This document shows, piece by piece, positions 9,801 through 16,505 of a stretch of 32,784 nt of DNA. Numbering within the stretch: the first letter of the stretch is position 1; the number at the start of each line of letters is the position of its first letter. The stretch comes from an uncultured Caryophanales bacterium (GTDB lineage Bacteria > Bacillota_I > Bacilli_A > Acholeplasmatales > Anaeroplasmataceae). The DNA lies in assembly GCA_946407635.1 (NCBI GenBank), contig CAMJOZ010000009.1, positions 1 to 32,784 of the forward strand, given 5' to 3'. The position numbers and the translations under genes are program-made. The notes beneath the pieces were generated by a model that saw nothing but the letters and a program-made list of their open reading frames with translations, ran no database searches and was not told the origin of the DNA.

Positions 9801-9980
9801 ACTATATACTAGCTTTAAAGCATCATTTGTTTTACCTAAAGAATCTAAAATAGTAGCTTTAAATGATACTGCTTTAATATATTCATATGAATTTTTTTCG
9901 TGGCTTGATAAAAATAAATCAATTTTTTTTATTGTTGATTGAGTTTTATCTAAGCATAAAATATCATTTAAGCTTGGCAT
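6837..9980 (-). CDS. Helical solenoid-GAF-PAS protein with degenerate GGDEF and EAL domains
   Basis: A 1047-residue cytosolic protein built like a c-di-GMP signalling enzyme but without its active sites. I see a TPR-like helical solenoid (about 1-295), a Lys/Pro-rich linker (about 298-345), a GAF-like domain (about 365-525), a PAS-like segment (about 535-640), a GGDEF-fold region (about 650-815) and an EAL-fold region (about 820-1047). The GGDEF motif is DRDRF (727-731). The EAL motif is MLK (859-861), and the VNxS, E-x-T-E, DDFG, catalytic Lys and EGVE positions all read differently. Neither synthesis nor hydrolysis of c-di-GMP is expected. Role inferred: sensor, nucleotide receptor or scaffold. 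ATG start with AAAGGAGG; 12 bases after the phosphoesterase gene and 17 before proB. No transmembrane segment. Domain boundaries are approximate and the GAF/PAS calls are by fold pattern. Confidence 0.85.
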   Translation of the reverse strand: MPSLNDILCLDKTQSTIKKIDLFLSSHEKNSYEYIKAVSFKATILDSLGKTNDALKLVYSFVPEFRYLEPKSIVEICNVIIDISITNDKYDQAIKYITVKKNYLAVSQSSEYYKDQIRLFLKMDDKVKTLEIVKKFLDDDITKEEEIYAKEILSRLYFDNKEYDNYLEIIKPLEDYYKDNIRLESLKEINFNKILINYERNKYIDVINEGNKFLTDNNDDPKYSLKCATILIKTYLICSDNKRASIIESRYSDLLIGKYIDEEINFSYAALDLYNKINSISSIKEYHDKIKELEELKKPIVKAQPKKNNKTPIKEEIVIPEISFSPQQSSEFHGGLLNPKIETKVVNEQIINRVSGKIDINISEDFLKLSKIFEDISCCNLDTKFRELFRNACIELTKEYKIDEAYILYYDKKYLGLHYKKERAYDKLIDIDEITNTVNYVSYLNDKEVFLNKNDRVYNQNILTNLEYDENINAFAMPLHNDVGVIASIAFISYEDFLNQDLCYEALKLLSNIISVRLNMEIKNNQLEYQNLIKLKVLENFPNGIKIYANDYIHFNDNAINMTGAIEDMKFLDYVYMIDKEYQAKYRQIHNDTLNHQHDNEITYTITNDGVTKYIKESMYPLVYDNSIYILSILENKTSDIEEKNNLKDIAYLNPISKVNTELKLILDINEIINEDYYSIISLEVIDFKLYEDLYGINFTNQLIYALGLKLNEAIAGEYSFSLYHLDRDRFVLLAKDIIDKRVLQSKLVLILSNASKNLDNLNKRLKILFNVGVYKKGKGVNIEEPYEALNYALDALNDAKMMDDIKTHIAFYDNELSKKRFYDNNLVTTISEGIDKGKIAISYQQIVNLSNKSLYGFMLKLTLDSYEIEYDKMYEVIKRKNLVKEMDKYLMVNAFKELKMLKDSIGYALFYLPLHEELFSDFNINFFKKQLTFYKINPKYIVLIFNKCNIKYIKELKQLGFLIATTNIFDIYLDSVDYLFYDYNLGGLDSIKDIYDLVKLHDKEIIINNVNTKEDMIYMKNNNFDLIYGNYYKNVKRIKDIIESFK

Positions 9981-9992
9981 TTTAGACCTCCT

Positions 9993-10436
9993 TTACATTT
10001 CGTATACTTTCTTTATAGTTTTTCCTATCATAAATTTAATTTTATTATCTTCAATTTCAACATATTCATCCTCTTGATAGCTACCAGGATTAATGAATAT
10101 TTTACCTTTATCTTTAAAATATGTCTGTCTATGAGTATGTCCAAATAAAACTATATCAACATTTGAAGATAATGCTTTAAGTTCTAATCTTAAATAATCA
10201 TATTTAACACCATATAAATCACCATGAGTAATTAAATATTTTTTATCATTAATATCAATTAATACTTCTTTTTCTCCATAAGAATCACAATTACCTTTTA
10301 CATAAATAATATTTTTATTATTAATGATATCTAATGAATCACCATAATCACCACAATGAATAATATAATCATATTTTAAAAAATCAAAATCATTTATTCT
10401 TCTTGAATGATTATCTGATAATATTAAAATCTTCAT
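9993..10436 (-). CDS. YfcE/MJ0936-type metallophosphoesterase
   Basis: Small cytosolic calcineurin-like phosphoesterase of 147 residues. It carries the metal-binding signature set: D-N-H near the N-terminus (SDNH), HCGDYGD, KGNCD, HGD and FGHTHR, then the INPGS strand typical of YfcE/YsnB proteins. The substrate is unknown; relatives hydrolyse phosphodiester model substrates. I chose the ATG at 10436 rather than the TTG three bases upstream because the AAGGAGAG site is better spaced to it. Its 5' end overlaps the end of rdgB by about 26 bases, so the two are coupled. The rdgB-phosphoesterase order matches Bacillus ysnA-ysnB. Confidence 0.93.
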   Translation of the reverse strand: MKILILSDNHSRRINDFDFLKYDYIIHCGDYGDSLDIINNKNIIYVKGNCDSYGEKEVLIDINDKKYLITHGDLYGVKYDYLRLELKALSSNVDIVLFGHTHRQTYFKDKGKIFINPGSYQEDEYVEIEDNKIKFMIGKTIKKVYEM

Positions 10437-11007
10437 CAATTCTCTCCTTGATTTTTCTGATGGCTTTAGCTCTATGAGAAATCTTATTCTTTTCTTCTAA
10501 AGAAACTTCTGCAAGTCTTTTTTTATATTCATCAACATAAAAATATGGATCATATCCAAAACCATTTTCACCTTTAGGTGTATCAACGATTTTTCCTTCA
10601 CAATAAGCAATTTCAGTTATTTCATCGCCATTTGGATAAACAACAGCGATAGCGCATGCATATCTTGCGAATCTATCTTCTACTCCTTTAAGGTTTTTAA
10701 TTAATAATTTATTATTTTCTAAATCGTCATGTCCACCAGCATATCTAGCACTATATATACCTGGTGCCCAGTTTAAGGCTCTAACCTCAAGTCCTGAATC
10801 ATCACTTATAGCAATACAATTTAAATCACGAGAAACAGTTCTAGCTTTAATTAATGCATTTTCAATAAATGAATTACCATCTTCAATGATATCTTTATCA
10901 TATCCAATTTCTTTTAATGTTTTAAATTCAATATTTGGATTATTGAACATAGATCTAAATTCATAAACTTTATGTTTATTGTTTGTTGCGATAACTATAG
11001 TTTTCAA
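10411..11007 (-). CDS. rdgB: dITP/XTP pyrophosphatase (RdgB/HAM1 family)
   Basis: House-cleaning enzyme that hydrolyses non-canonical purine triphosphates (dITP, ITP, XTP) to monophosphates, preventing their incorporation into nucleic acids. It has 198 residues, normal for the family. Motifs are ATNNKHK at the N-terminus, SDDSGLEV in the middle, PGIYSARYAG, GENGFGYDPYF and the C-terminal ISHRAKA. The start is a TTG (11005-11007) preceded by AGGTGAT; no in-frame ATG is available nearby and the protein begins at the expected place, so the rare start looks real. It is the first gene of the run leading to proC and is divergent from coaD. Confidence 0.95.
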   Translation of the reverse strand: MKTIVIATNNKHKVYEFRSMFNNPNIEFKTLKEIGYDKDIIEDGNSFIENALIKARTVSRDLNCIAISDDSGLEVRALNWAPGIYSARYAGGHDDLENNKLLIKNLKGVEDRFARYACAIAVVYPNGDEITEIAYCEGKIVDTPKGENGFGYDPYFYVDEYKKRLAEVSLEEKNKISHRAKAIRKIKERIDEDFNIIR

Positions 11008-11026
11008 AATACATCACCTATTATCA

Positions 11027-11082
11027 ATTTTAACACAAAAAATAAATATTTTATCGATTTTTATAAAATTATATTATATAAT
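11027..11082. promoter_or_regulatory. Divergent promoter region, rdgB and coaD
   Basis: The 96-base intergenic gap is almost purely A/T. Minus strand: an extended -10, TG-T-TAAAAT (11027-11035), fits rdgB. Plus strand: TATAAT (11077-11082) sits 21 bases before the coaD start. No convincing -35 is seen for either. Confidence 0.4.
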
Positions 11083-11103
11083 TTTTATAAATGAGGTGTT
11101 ATT

Positions 11104-11583
11104 ATGAAAAAATGTGTATATCCTGGTTCATTTGACCCAATTTCTAATGGTCATTTAGATTTAATAAAGCGAGCATCAAAACTTTTTGATGAAGTTCATG
11201 TCTTAATCAGTAATAACATATTAAAGTCTTCAACATTCACAATTCAAGAAAGAATTGAAATGATTAAAGAATGCACTAAACAATTACCTAATGTTATTGT
11301 TACATCATCAGATGGGTTGGTTGTTAATTATTGTAAAGAAAATAATATTAATATTATTGTAAGAGGAATGAGAAATTATTCAGATTATGAAGCTGAATTC
11401 CAACTATTCCAATATAATAGAGATATTTATCCTAATATTGAAACTGTATTATTGATGCCAACAACTAAATTACAGGTTGTTACATCTTCTGCGATAAAAG
11501 AGCTTGTCGCATTTGGAGTTGATATTTCTAAATATGTTCCAAAACAAATTGAAGCTAAAATTTTAGAGAAGTTAAAAAAATAA
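11104..11583 (+). CDS. coaD: Phosphopantetheine adenylyltransferase
   Basis: Penultimate step of coenzyme A synthesis: transfers AMP from ATP to 4'-phosphopantetheine to give dephospho-CoA. It has 159 residues, typical for CoaD. The nucleotidyltransferase motif GSFDP...SNGH (8-17) is at the N-terminus, VRGMR (86-90) lies in the middle and TSSAIKEL (127-134) carries the second ATP-binding motif. The ATG is preceded by GAGGTG (11092-11097). Single-gene unit on the plus strand, ending at a strong terminator. Confidence 0.97.
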   Translation: MKKCVYPGSFDPISNGHLDLIKRASKLFDEVHVLISNNILKSSTFTIQERIEMIKECTKQLPNVIVTSSDGLVVNYCKENNINIIVRGMRNYSDYEAEFQLFQYNRDIYPNIETVLLMPTTKLQVVTSSAIKELVAFGVDISKYVPKQIEAKILEKLKK

Positions 11584-11610
11584 TGGTGAATTTGAATTCA
11601 CCATTTTTTA
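11582..11610. terminator. Bidirectional terminator between coaD and the MBL-fold gene
   Basis: Perfect inverted repeat AATGGTGAATT (11582-11592) / AATTCACCATT (11595-11605) with a T6 run on the plus strand. It serves coaD and probably the convergent MBL-fold gene; the minus-strand T-tract is much poorer. Confidence 0.8.
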
Positions 11611-11614
11611 TTAT

Positions 11615-12502
11615 TTATTTATCATTTTTAAAAACTAATCTATTATCTTTAAAATAATTTCTTATCATTTTACTATTAGACATATAAGATAAATAGCTTC
11701 TGATAGTTGATAATATTAAACAATATTTATTATAAGAAATTTTTAACTGAAAATAATCAAAAATATAAGATGTACATTCAGTACAATTATGTTCTTCTTT
11801 TAAATAATCCAATAATATATCAATAATATCATAAATATTTTGTTTATTAAAATCGACTAAAGGAGCGATATTAGTTGTTACCTCACTATGAGCTGGAACC
11901 ACTATTTTACCATTTAATGATTTAACAAAATCTAAAGATTCTAAATAACCTTTTACATCATACATTAATAAAATATGAGCTCTTTCAACTAAATCTATTG
12001 AGCCTAGTGTATCAGCAACAAAATATACATCATCTGGAGTTTTAATTCCTATCATACCATAATGATGTCCCGGAATATGAAAATATTCAATACCTCCAGG
12101 TATTTGATCTAAGGCATCGATTTCATCATTTGAATCTATATGCATTAATTTAGAATCATATTCATCTAAAGGATATCCACCATATAAAAATCCAATATCT
12201 AACTTATGGTCTCTAAAAAATCCTCTTTCAACCTTAGATGCAATTAATTTACATTTAACCTTCTTAGTAATATATAAGCTTCCCATATAATGGTCAGCAT
12301 GACAATGTGAAAAAATAATATGAGTAATTGTCATGTTATTCTTTTGAAGTGTTTCGTAAATCTTAGGCCCATCCTCTAATGTTCCACAATCAAATAAAAC
12401 CACTTCTTTTTTATCATTTAAAACATAAACACCACAATTTGTAGGTCCATCAATATAATATGTATTTCCTTTTAAATGATGTAATTCGTATTTGAAATCC
12501 AT
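11615..12502 (-). CDS. Metallo-beta-lactamase fold hydrolase
   Basis: Cytosolic 295-residue metal-dependent hydrolase of unknown substrate. It carries the complete di-metal site: HCHADH (66-71), H146 in PGHHYG, D164 in VADTL and H205 in PAHSE. The catalytic core occupies about 1-215; a helical C-terminal extension (about 215-295, with NCTEC near the middle) distinguishes it from the minimal glyoxalase II type. No signal peptide, so antibiotic hydrolysis is not implied. The ATG lies two bases after the stop of the upstream unknown gene with GGTGA upstream, so translation is probably coupled. Last gene of a three-gene set. Confidence 0.9.
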   Translation of the reverse strand: MDFKYELHHLKGNTYYIDGPTNCGVYVLNDKKEVVLFDCGTLEDGPKIYETLQKNNMTITHIIFSHCHADHYMGSLYITKKVKCKLIASKVERGFFRDHKLDIGFLYGGYPLDEYDSKLMHIDSNDEIDALDQIPGGIEYFHIPGHHYGMIGIKTPDDVYFVADTLGSIDLVERAHILLMYDVKGYLESLDFVKSLNGKIVVPAHSEVTTNIAPLVDFNKQNIYDIIDILLDYLKEEHNCTECTSYIFDYFQLKISYNKYCLILSTIRSYLSYMSNSKMIRNYFKDNRLVFKNDK

Positions 12503-12504
12503 AA

Positions 12505-12996
12505 TTATTCACCGATATTATAGAAATTTTCTTTAGTTAAAGCATAGCTTTGCTTCTCATCTTTAGTTAATTTGATGAAGCCTTGGAATGTTGTCATAAA
12601 TACATCACCCTTTAATGTTAGGCTTTCTTTAGCTCTATCATCATCAATTGACTTATATCCAACTGCTGCGAATAAAGGCACAATATCACCCTTTTCACAC
12701 ATCTCAACTAATTTAATTCTAAATTCATCTTGAAGTGTAACATATTTAGGGAAAATACTAGGAACAACAATAATTCCATATAAAACACCATCCTTTTTTA
12801 CACCAATTTGAGGAATCTCTTTTCTAGGAAATCCTGGTTCAATTTTAAATCCATGAGGAATAATAACATTATTAATTAAATAATTAATAGCCATTATTGT
12901 TAATTCATCTAAAGTTATTACATCTTCTGCCTTAATATTTTGAGGTACACCTGGAGCCCAAACACTCTCAGGGATATTGTTCTTGTTTTCTTCCAT
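12505..12996 (-). CDS. Conserved hypothetical protein, unknown family
   Basis: A 163-residue soluble protein that I do not recognise. It is acidic at the N-terminus, contains a proline-rich opening (about 8-20), a helix near 29-45, and alternating strands around 64-80 and 105-113, with a phenylalanine-rich C-terminal strand segment (132-142). There is no signal peptide, membrane helix or obvious catalytic motif. The coding reality is supported by a good AAGGAGAATT site upstream of the ATG, the two-base spacing to the next gene, and codon usage like its neighbours. It sits between a DUF2156 protein and an MBL-fold hydrolase, and may share a pathway with them. Confidence 0.75.
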   Translation of the reverse strand: MEENKNNIPESVWAPGVPQNIKAEDVITLDELTIMAINYLINNVIIPHGFKIEPGFPRKEIPQIGVKKDGVLYGIIVVPSIFPKYVTLQDEFRIKLVEMCEKGDIVPLFAAVGYKSIDDDRAKESLTLKGDVFMTTFQGFIKLTKDEKQSYALTKENFYNIGE

Positions 12997-13032
12997 TTTA
13001 TAATTCTCCTTTTAAATAATTATTTTATTTAC

Positions 13033-13905
13033 TTAAATATTGAAAGTACCATAATATTTTTCTATTCTTAAAGGTAAATAATCCTCTAATCTCTTCTTTT
13101 CTTTTGCGTTACCAAAATGTCCTTCTAATGCTAAATATCTAGTTTTTGTTTCGGCATATCTAGCAATTTGGAACATTACAACATCATAACAATCATCATC
13201 TAGACCCATAATAATATGTACATATGTACAGTTATCCATTATAGATGCGATACTAAATCCATAGATTTTTTCGTCATCTAATACAACTATACCATACATA
13301 TCAAGCTCATATAAATGTTCCATACATTGCTTCAACATATTAAGCTTTGAATAAAACTTTTGGTCTGCCTTAATCTCATTTTGGGATCTATAGTTTGCTA
13401 TAAATTCTAAAATACTATTAAAGTCTTCTTTTTTAATTATCTTAATTCTTGTGTTTTTGTGTTCTTTACTAAACTGTTGTAAATTCTTTTTATATTTCTT
13501 AAAAGCATTACCAGTTAAATTGAAATTCGAAGTTGAATAAATATAAGTGTTTCTATTTTCATTTTCATAAAAGGTATATCCTAAGGTTTTATATCTAATT
13601 AAGCTAGATTGTAAACCAGGTGCCATATAAAAATCGATTCCACGTTCTTGAGCATCAAGCTCTAATTCAACAATTGCGAGATTGTAGTTGCCTTTCCCAA
13701 TCGGCGGATAATAAACAAAACCAAAATCATTCAGGTAATATTTTATATAAGTGAAATCTCTACCAAAATAGATTTCAGGTTTATATAAATCGGCCCAAAC
13801 AAAAAGATAGATGGGGTTATATTCATTTAGATAAATGTTTGAATCTTCTAGTATTTTTTTCAGCCTTTTACAGTCTAAAAATCCATACTTATGGAAATTT
13901 ATCAT
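13033..13905 (-). CDS. DUF2156 (LPG-synthase C-terminal-like) protein
   Basis: A 290-residue soluble protein resembling the C-terminal catalytic domain of MprF-type phosphatidylglycerol lysyltransferases (DUF2156, two GNAT-like folds). The diagnostic stretch is YIYSTSNFNLTGNAFKKYKK, about 40% along the protein, matching the family pattern of a Leu/Tyr-rich strand followed by a basic helix. A second GNAT-like half contains IVVLDDEKIYGFSIAS. The membrane flippase part of MprF is absent, so this is the stand-alone form, whose substrates are mostly unknown. Start choice: ATG at 13905; an in-frame TTG at 13920 would lie almost at the predicted transcription start and would lack a usable ribosome site. 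First gene of a three-gene set. Confidence 0.82.
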   Translation of the reverse strand: MINFHKYGFLDCKRLKKILEDSNIYLNEYNPIYLFVWADLYKPEIYFGRDFTYIKYYLNDFGFVYYPPIGKGNYNLAIVELELDAQERGIDFYMAPGLQSSLIRYKTLGYTFYENENRNTYIYSTSNFNLTGNAFKKYKKNLQQFSKEHKNTRIKIIKKEDFNSILEFIANYRSQNEIKADQKFYSKLNMLKQCMEHLYELDMYGIVVLDDEKIYGFSIASIMDNCTYVHIIMGLDDDCYDVVMFQIARYAETKTRYLALEGHFGNAKEKKRLEDYLPLRIEKYYGTFNI

Positions 13906-13927
13906 AAAATCAACTCGCAATCACTTC

Positions 13928-13933
13928 ATTATA
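13928..13933 (-). promoter_or_regulatory. -10 element for the DUF2156 three-gene set
   Basis: TATAAT on the minus strand directly beside the pectinesterase terminator. The predicted start site is near 13921, giving a leader of only about 15 nt. A -35 (TTGTTT, 13949-13954) would fall inside the terminator stem with a short 15-base spacer, so it is uncertain. Confidence 0.45.
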
Positions 13934-13937
13934 ACAT

Positions 13938-13960
13938 AAAAAGGCATTAAACAATGCCTT
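13938..13960 (-). terminator. Intrinsic terminator of the pectinesterase gene
   Basis: Stem AAGGCATT (13941-13948) / AATGCCTT (13953-13960), 4-nt loop, followed on the minus strand by a T5 run. It overlaps the pectinesterase stop codon. Confidence 0.82.
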
Positions 13961-14807
13961 AAAATTCAATATTTTTATAATAATCTAAAGTTTTATTAAT
14001 AAAATCTATTTTATTAAGTTTTTTCTTGTTATCAAAATCACCATTAATTATCTCAATTTCATGATAATCTGGATGATATTCTCTCATTTTAATTACATCT
14101 AATGAAATATCACCAACAAATTCAGAATCTATTACAGATAATCTAGGTACTACAGGTGATATTTGTTTAGATGGATACCAAGGTCTACAAATATAAGATT
14201 TAATCTCTCCATCCTGATTAAATAGAGATTTATATACTACAAAACCATGTCTGTTTTGAATTAATGTTGATGGTGCAAAATAATATGATCTATTAAATTT
14301 AGCACGAGATGTTATTGTTGAATTATAAATAACTAAGTCAGCACTACCAAATATAAAATCAATATCACCACTTATGTATGAATCTACAATTAAATTGTTA
14401 ATTCCATAATCAAAATATAATGTATCCTGATATGAAATAAATTTGCATTTATTTAAATAAGTATTTGAAGCTTCACTTTTAAAAGCAACTGCTTGTTCAC
14501 CATCTTCAGTTTTTTTCTCATGTGAATTTAAAAATGTTATTGAATAAGCATAAAAATCATGAGCTTCTTCTTTAACCATAAATGTCGCAGATTTGGTAGT
14601 CCCAAGCTTAATACCATCTCTTATAGTACTTGCTGTATCATCATATGAAATTGTAGTATTAGTTTTACCAACCATTTTAATAAAAGGCTTATCTACAACG
14701 ATTTTTTCATAATAAATTATATCATCAAGTATTATTGTATCATGGGGCTTTGCGATAAATAATGCCTCTGAAATATTCATTTGTTCTTTCTTTAAATCTA
14801 TAATCAT
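13959..14807 (-). CDS. Pectinesterase (carbohydrate esterase family 8), no signal peptide
   Basis: A 282-residue right-handed beta-helix protein of the CE8 pectin methylesterase family, which de-esterifies methylated galacturonan. Family residues are intact: Q105 in GEQAVAF, Q127 and D128 in YQDTLYF, D150 in SGDIDFIFG, and R208 and W210 in CRPW. The family N-terminus (I-x-x-A-L, then the Y-x-E-K-I strand) begins at once after the start, leaving no room for a signal peptide, so it probably acts in the cytosol on imported methylated oligogalacturonides (inference). ATG with GAGGTAAT upstream, own promoter and own terminator: a single-gene unit between obg and the DUF2156 set. No pectate lyase or sugar transporter is nearby. 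Confidence 0.9.
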   Translation of the reverse strand: MIIDLKKEQMNISEALFIAKPHDTIILDDIIYYEKIVVDKPFIKMVGKTNTTISYDDTASTIRDGIKLGTTKSATFMVKEEAHDFYAYSITFLNSHEKKTEDGEQAVAFKSEASNTYLNKCKFISYQDTLYFDYGINNLIVDSYISGDIDFIFGSADLVIYNSTITSRAKFNRSYYFAPSTLIQNRHGFVVYKSLFNQDGEIKSYICRPWYPSKQISPVVPRLSVIDSEFVGDISLDVIKMREYHPDYHEIEIINGDFDNKKKLNKIDFINKTLDYYKNIEF

Positions 14808-14827
14808 ATGTTATTACCTCTATAAGA

Positions 14828-14856
14828 ATTTTATATGAAAATTAATTTATTTACAA
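14828..14856 (-). promoter_or_regulatory. Promoter of the pectinesterase gene
   Basis: Minus strand TTGTAA (14851-14856), 17-base spacer, TAAAAT (14828-14833), directly after the obg terminator. It supports independent expression. Confidence 0.6.
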
Positions 14857-14880
14857 TAAAAAAAGCTGATTTCTCAGCTT
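14856..14880 (-). terminator. Terminator of the rplU-prp-rpmA-obg operon
   Basis: Stem AAGCTGA (14863-14869) / TCAGCTT (14874-14880), 4-nt loop, followed on the minus strand by a T-rich run. It overlaps the obg stop. Confidence 0.85.
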
Positions 14881-16153
14881 AATCTATAAATTCAAATTCA
14901 AAATCAATTATTCTAACGGTGTCACCATTTTGTACACCTTTTTTTCTTAATTCATCATCAACACCTAAGCTTCTTAATTGACGAGCAAAACGAGCTCTTG
15001 CCATATCAGAATCAAAATCAGTCATATAGAATAATTTTTCTATTTTTTCACCTGTAACATTATATACACCATCATCATCCTTTTTGATTTCAAAAGGCTT
15101 CTTTTCTTCTTTTAATGTATATTCTACTACATCAAGCTCATCCTCTTCAAATAAACTAAATTCATCAGTTTGATCTAATAAATCTCTAATCTTATATAAT
15201 AATTCATTTAAATTAGATTTAGTTAAAGCAGATATTTCTATAATATCTCCCTTATAAAATTTCTTGAATTTCTTTAAGTTTTCTTCAGCTTCAGGTAAAT
15301 CCATTTTGTTCGCGACAACAATCATTGGACGCTTAGATAAATTCATTTTATATTCTTTTAATTCGTTATTTATTATTTTAAAGTCTTCGATAGGATCTCT
15401 ACCATCAACAGCGGCCATATCCACAACATGAACAATAACTCTACAGCGTTCAATATGCTTTAAGAATTCTAGACCTAAGCCTAAACCCTCATGAGCACCT
15501 TCAATAATACCAGGCAAATCTGCCATTACGAAATCTCTACCATCATCAAGTCTAACCATACCTAAATTAGGTTGTAAAGTTGTGAAATGATATGATGCAA
15601 TTTTTGGCTTAGCTTCACTTACAACTGAAATTAAAGTTGATTTACCAACAGATGGGAATCCAACTAAACCACAGTCAGCTAAAACTCTTAATTCACATCT
15701 AATCATCTTCTTTTCGCCTGGTTCACCCTTTTCACACCAGTCAGGACATTTAAAGGTACCATTAGCTAAAGCTAAATTACCTCTACCTCCACGGCCACCA
15801 GCACATACTACAACTTCATTATCTTTTGATTTAATATCACCAATAACCTTATTAGTTTCATCATCAAAAATTGTTGTTCCTAAAGGTACTAAAACAATTT
15901 TATCTTCTGCGTTAGCACCATATTGACCTTTATTTTTACCACGTTCACCATCAGATGCTTTTATCTTTTGATTATATCTAATATCTAAAAGTGTAGATAA
16001 TCCTTCACTACCCTTAAAAATTACAGAGCCACCTTTACCACCGTTACCACCGAATGGTCCACCACGCTCTACTTTTAATTCTCTACGATACGCAACAATA
16101 CCATCTCCACCTTTACCAGCTTCAACTAATATCTTGGCCTCATCAACAAACAT
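14879..16153 (-). CDS. obg: GTPase Obg/CgtA
   Basis: Essential ribosome-associated GTPase involved in 50S assembly and stress signalling. It has 424 residues in the usual order: glycine-rich Obg fold (1-158), G domain with P-loop GFPSVGKST (165-173), switch DLPG (212-215) and NKMD (282-285), then the C-terminal OCT domain (about 345-424) seen in Gram-positive Obg. ATG start with a GGAGGTG site (complement of CACCTCC) upstream. It is last in the rplU-prp-rpmA-obg operon but separated from rpmA by a hairpin terminator, which should lower its expression relative to the ribosomal proteins. Confidence 0.97.
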   Translation of the reverse strand: MFVDEAKILVEAGKGGDGIVAYRRELKVERGGPFGGNGGKGGSVIFKGSEGLSTLLDIRYNQKIKASDGERGKNKGQYGANAEDKIVLVPLGTTIFDDETNKVIGDIKSKDNEVVVCAGGRGGRGNLALANGTFKCPDWCEKGEPGEKKMIRCELRVLADCGLVGFPSVGKSTLISVVSEAKPKIASYHFTTLQPNLGMVRLDDGRDFVMADLPGIIEGAHEGLGLGLEFLKHIERCRVIVHVVDMAAVDGRDPIEDFKIINNELKEYKMNLSKRPMIVVANKMDLPEAEENLKKFKKFYKGDIIEISALTKSNLNELLYKIRDLLDQTDEFSLFEEDELDVVEYTLKEEKKPFEIKKDDDGVYNVTGEKIEKLFYMTDFDSDMARARFARQLRSLGVDDELRKKGVQNGDTVRIIDFEFEFID

Positions 16154-16170
16154 AAAAACACCTCCTTAAA

Positions 16171-16203
16171 AAAATAAAATGCCCATTATATATGGGCACA
16201 TTT
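16171..16203 (-). terminator. Internal terminator/attenuator between rpmA and obg
   Basis: GC-rich stem TGCCCAT (16180-16186) / ATGGGCA (16192-16198), 5-nt loop, followed on the minus strand by TTTTATTTTTTT. Only about 26 bases remain before the obg start, leaving no room for a promoter in between, so obg probably depends on read-through or on a promoter inside rpmA. Confidence 0.8.
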
Positions 16204-16205
16204 TA

Positions 16206-16493
16206 TTAATCTTGAACTGGGTAAACAGAAACTTGCTTTTTGTCTCTGCCCTTACGCTCAAACTTTACAGTACCATTTACCTTGGCAAATAATGTATCAT
16301 CAGAACCACGACCTACATTAGTACCTGGGAAAATCTTTGTACCTCTTTGACGATATAAAATTGATCCAGCTGAAACAACCTCACCATCAGAAACCTTAGC
16401 ACCTAAACGCTTAGCTTCAGAATCACGGCCGTTCTTAGTAGAACCAACACCTTTTTTAGATGCAAATAATTGAATATCTAATTCTAATAACAT
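16206..16493 (-). CDS. rpmA: 50S ribosomal protein L27 with cleavable N-terminal extension
   Basis: Ribosomal protein bL27, 95 residues, whose mature N-terminus reaches the peptidyl transferase centre. It starts with a Firmicutes-type extension ending in IQLFA (7-11) just before [15 protein letters not shown]. This matches the known Prp cleavage site after the FA of the LQFFA-like motif; removal is essential in Staphylococcus aureus (established knowledge). The gene for the protease, prp, lies immediately upstream in the operon. ATG with AGGAGG upstream. Confidence 0.97.
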   Translation of the reverse strand: MLLELDIQLFASKKGVGSTKNGRDSEAKRLGAKVSDGEVVSAGSILYRQRGTKIFPGTNVGRGSDDTLFAKVNGTVKFERKGRDKKQVSVYPVQD

Positions 16494-16505
16494 ATAAGTT
16501 TCCTC

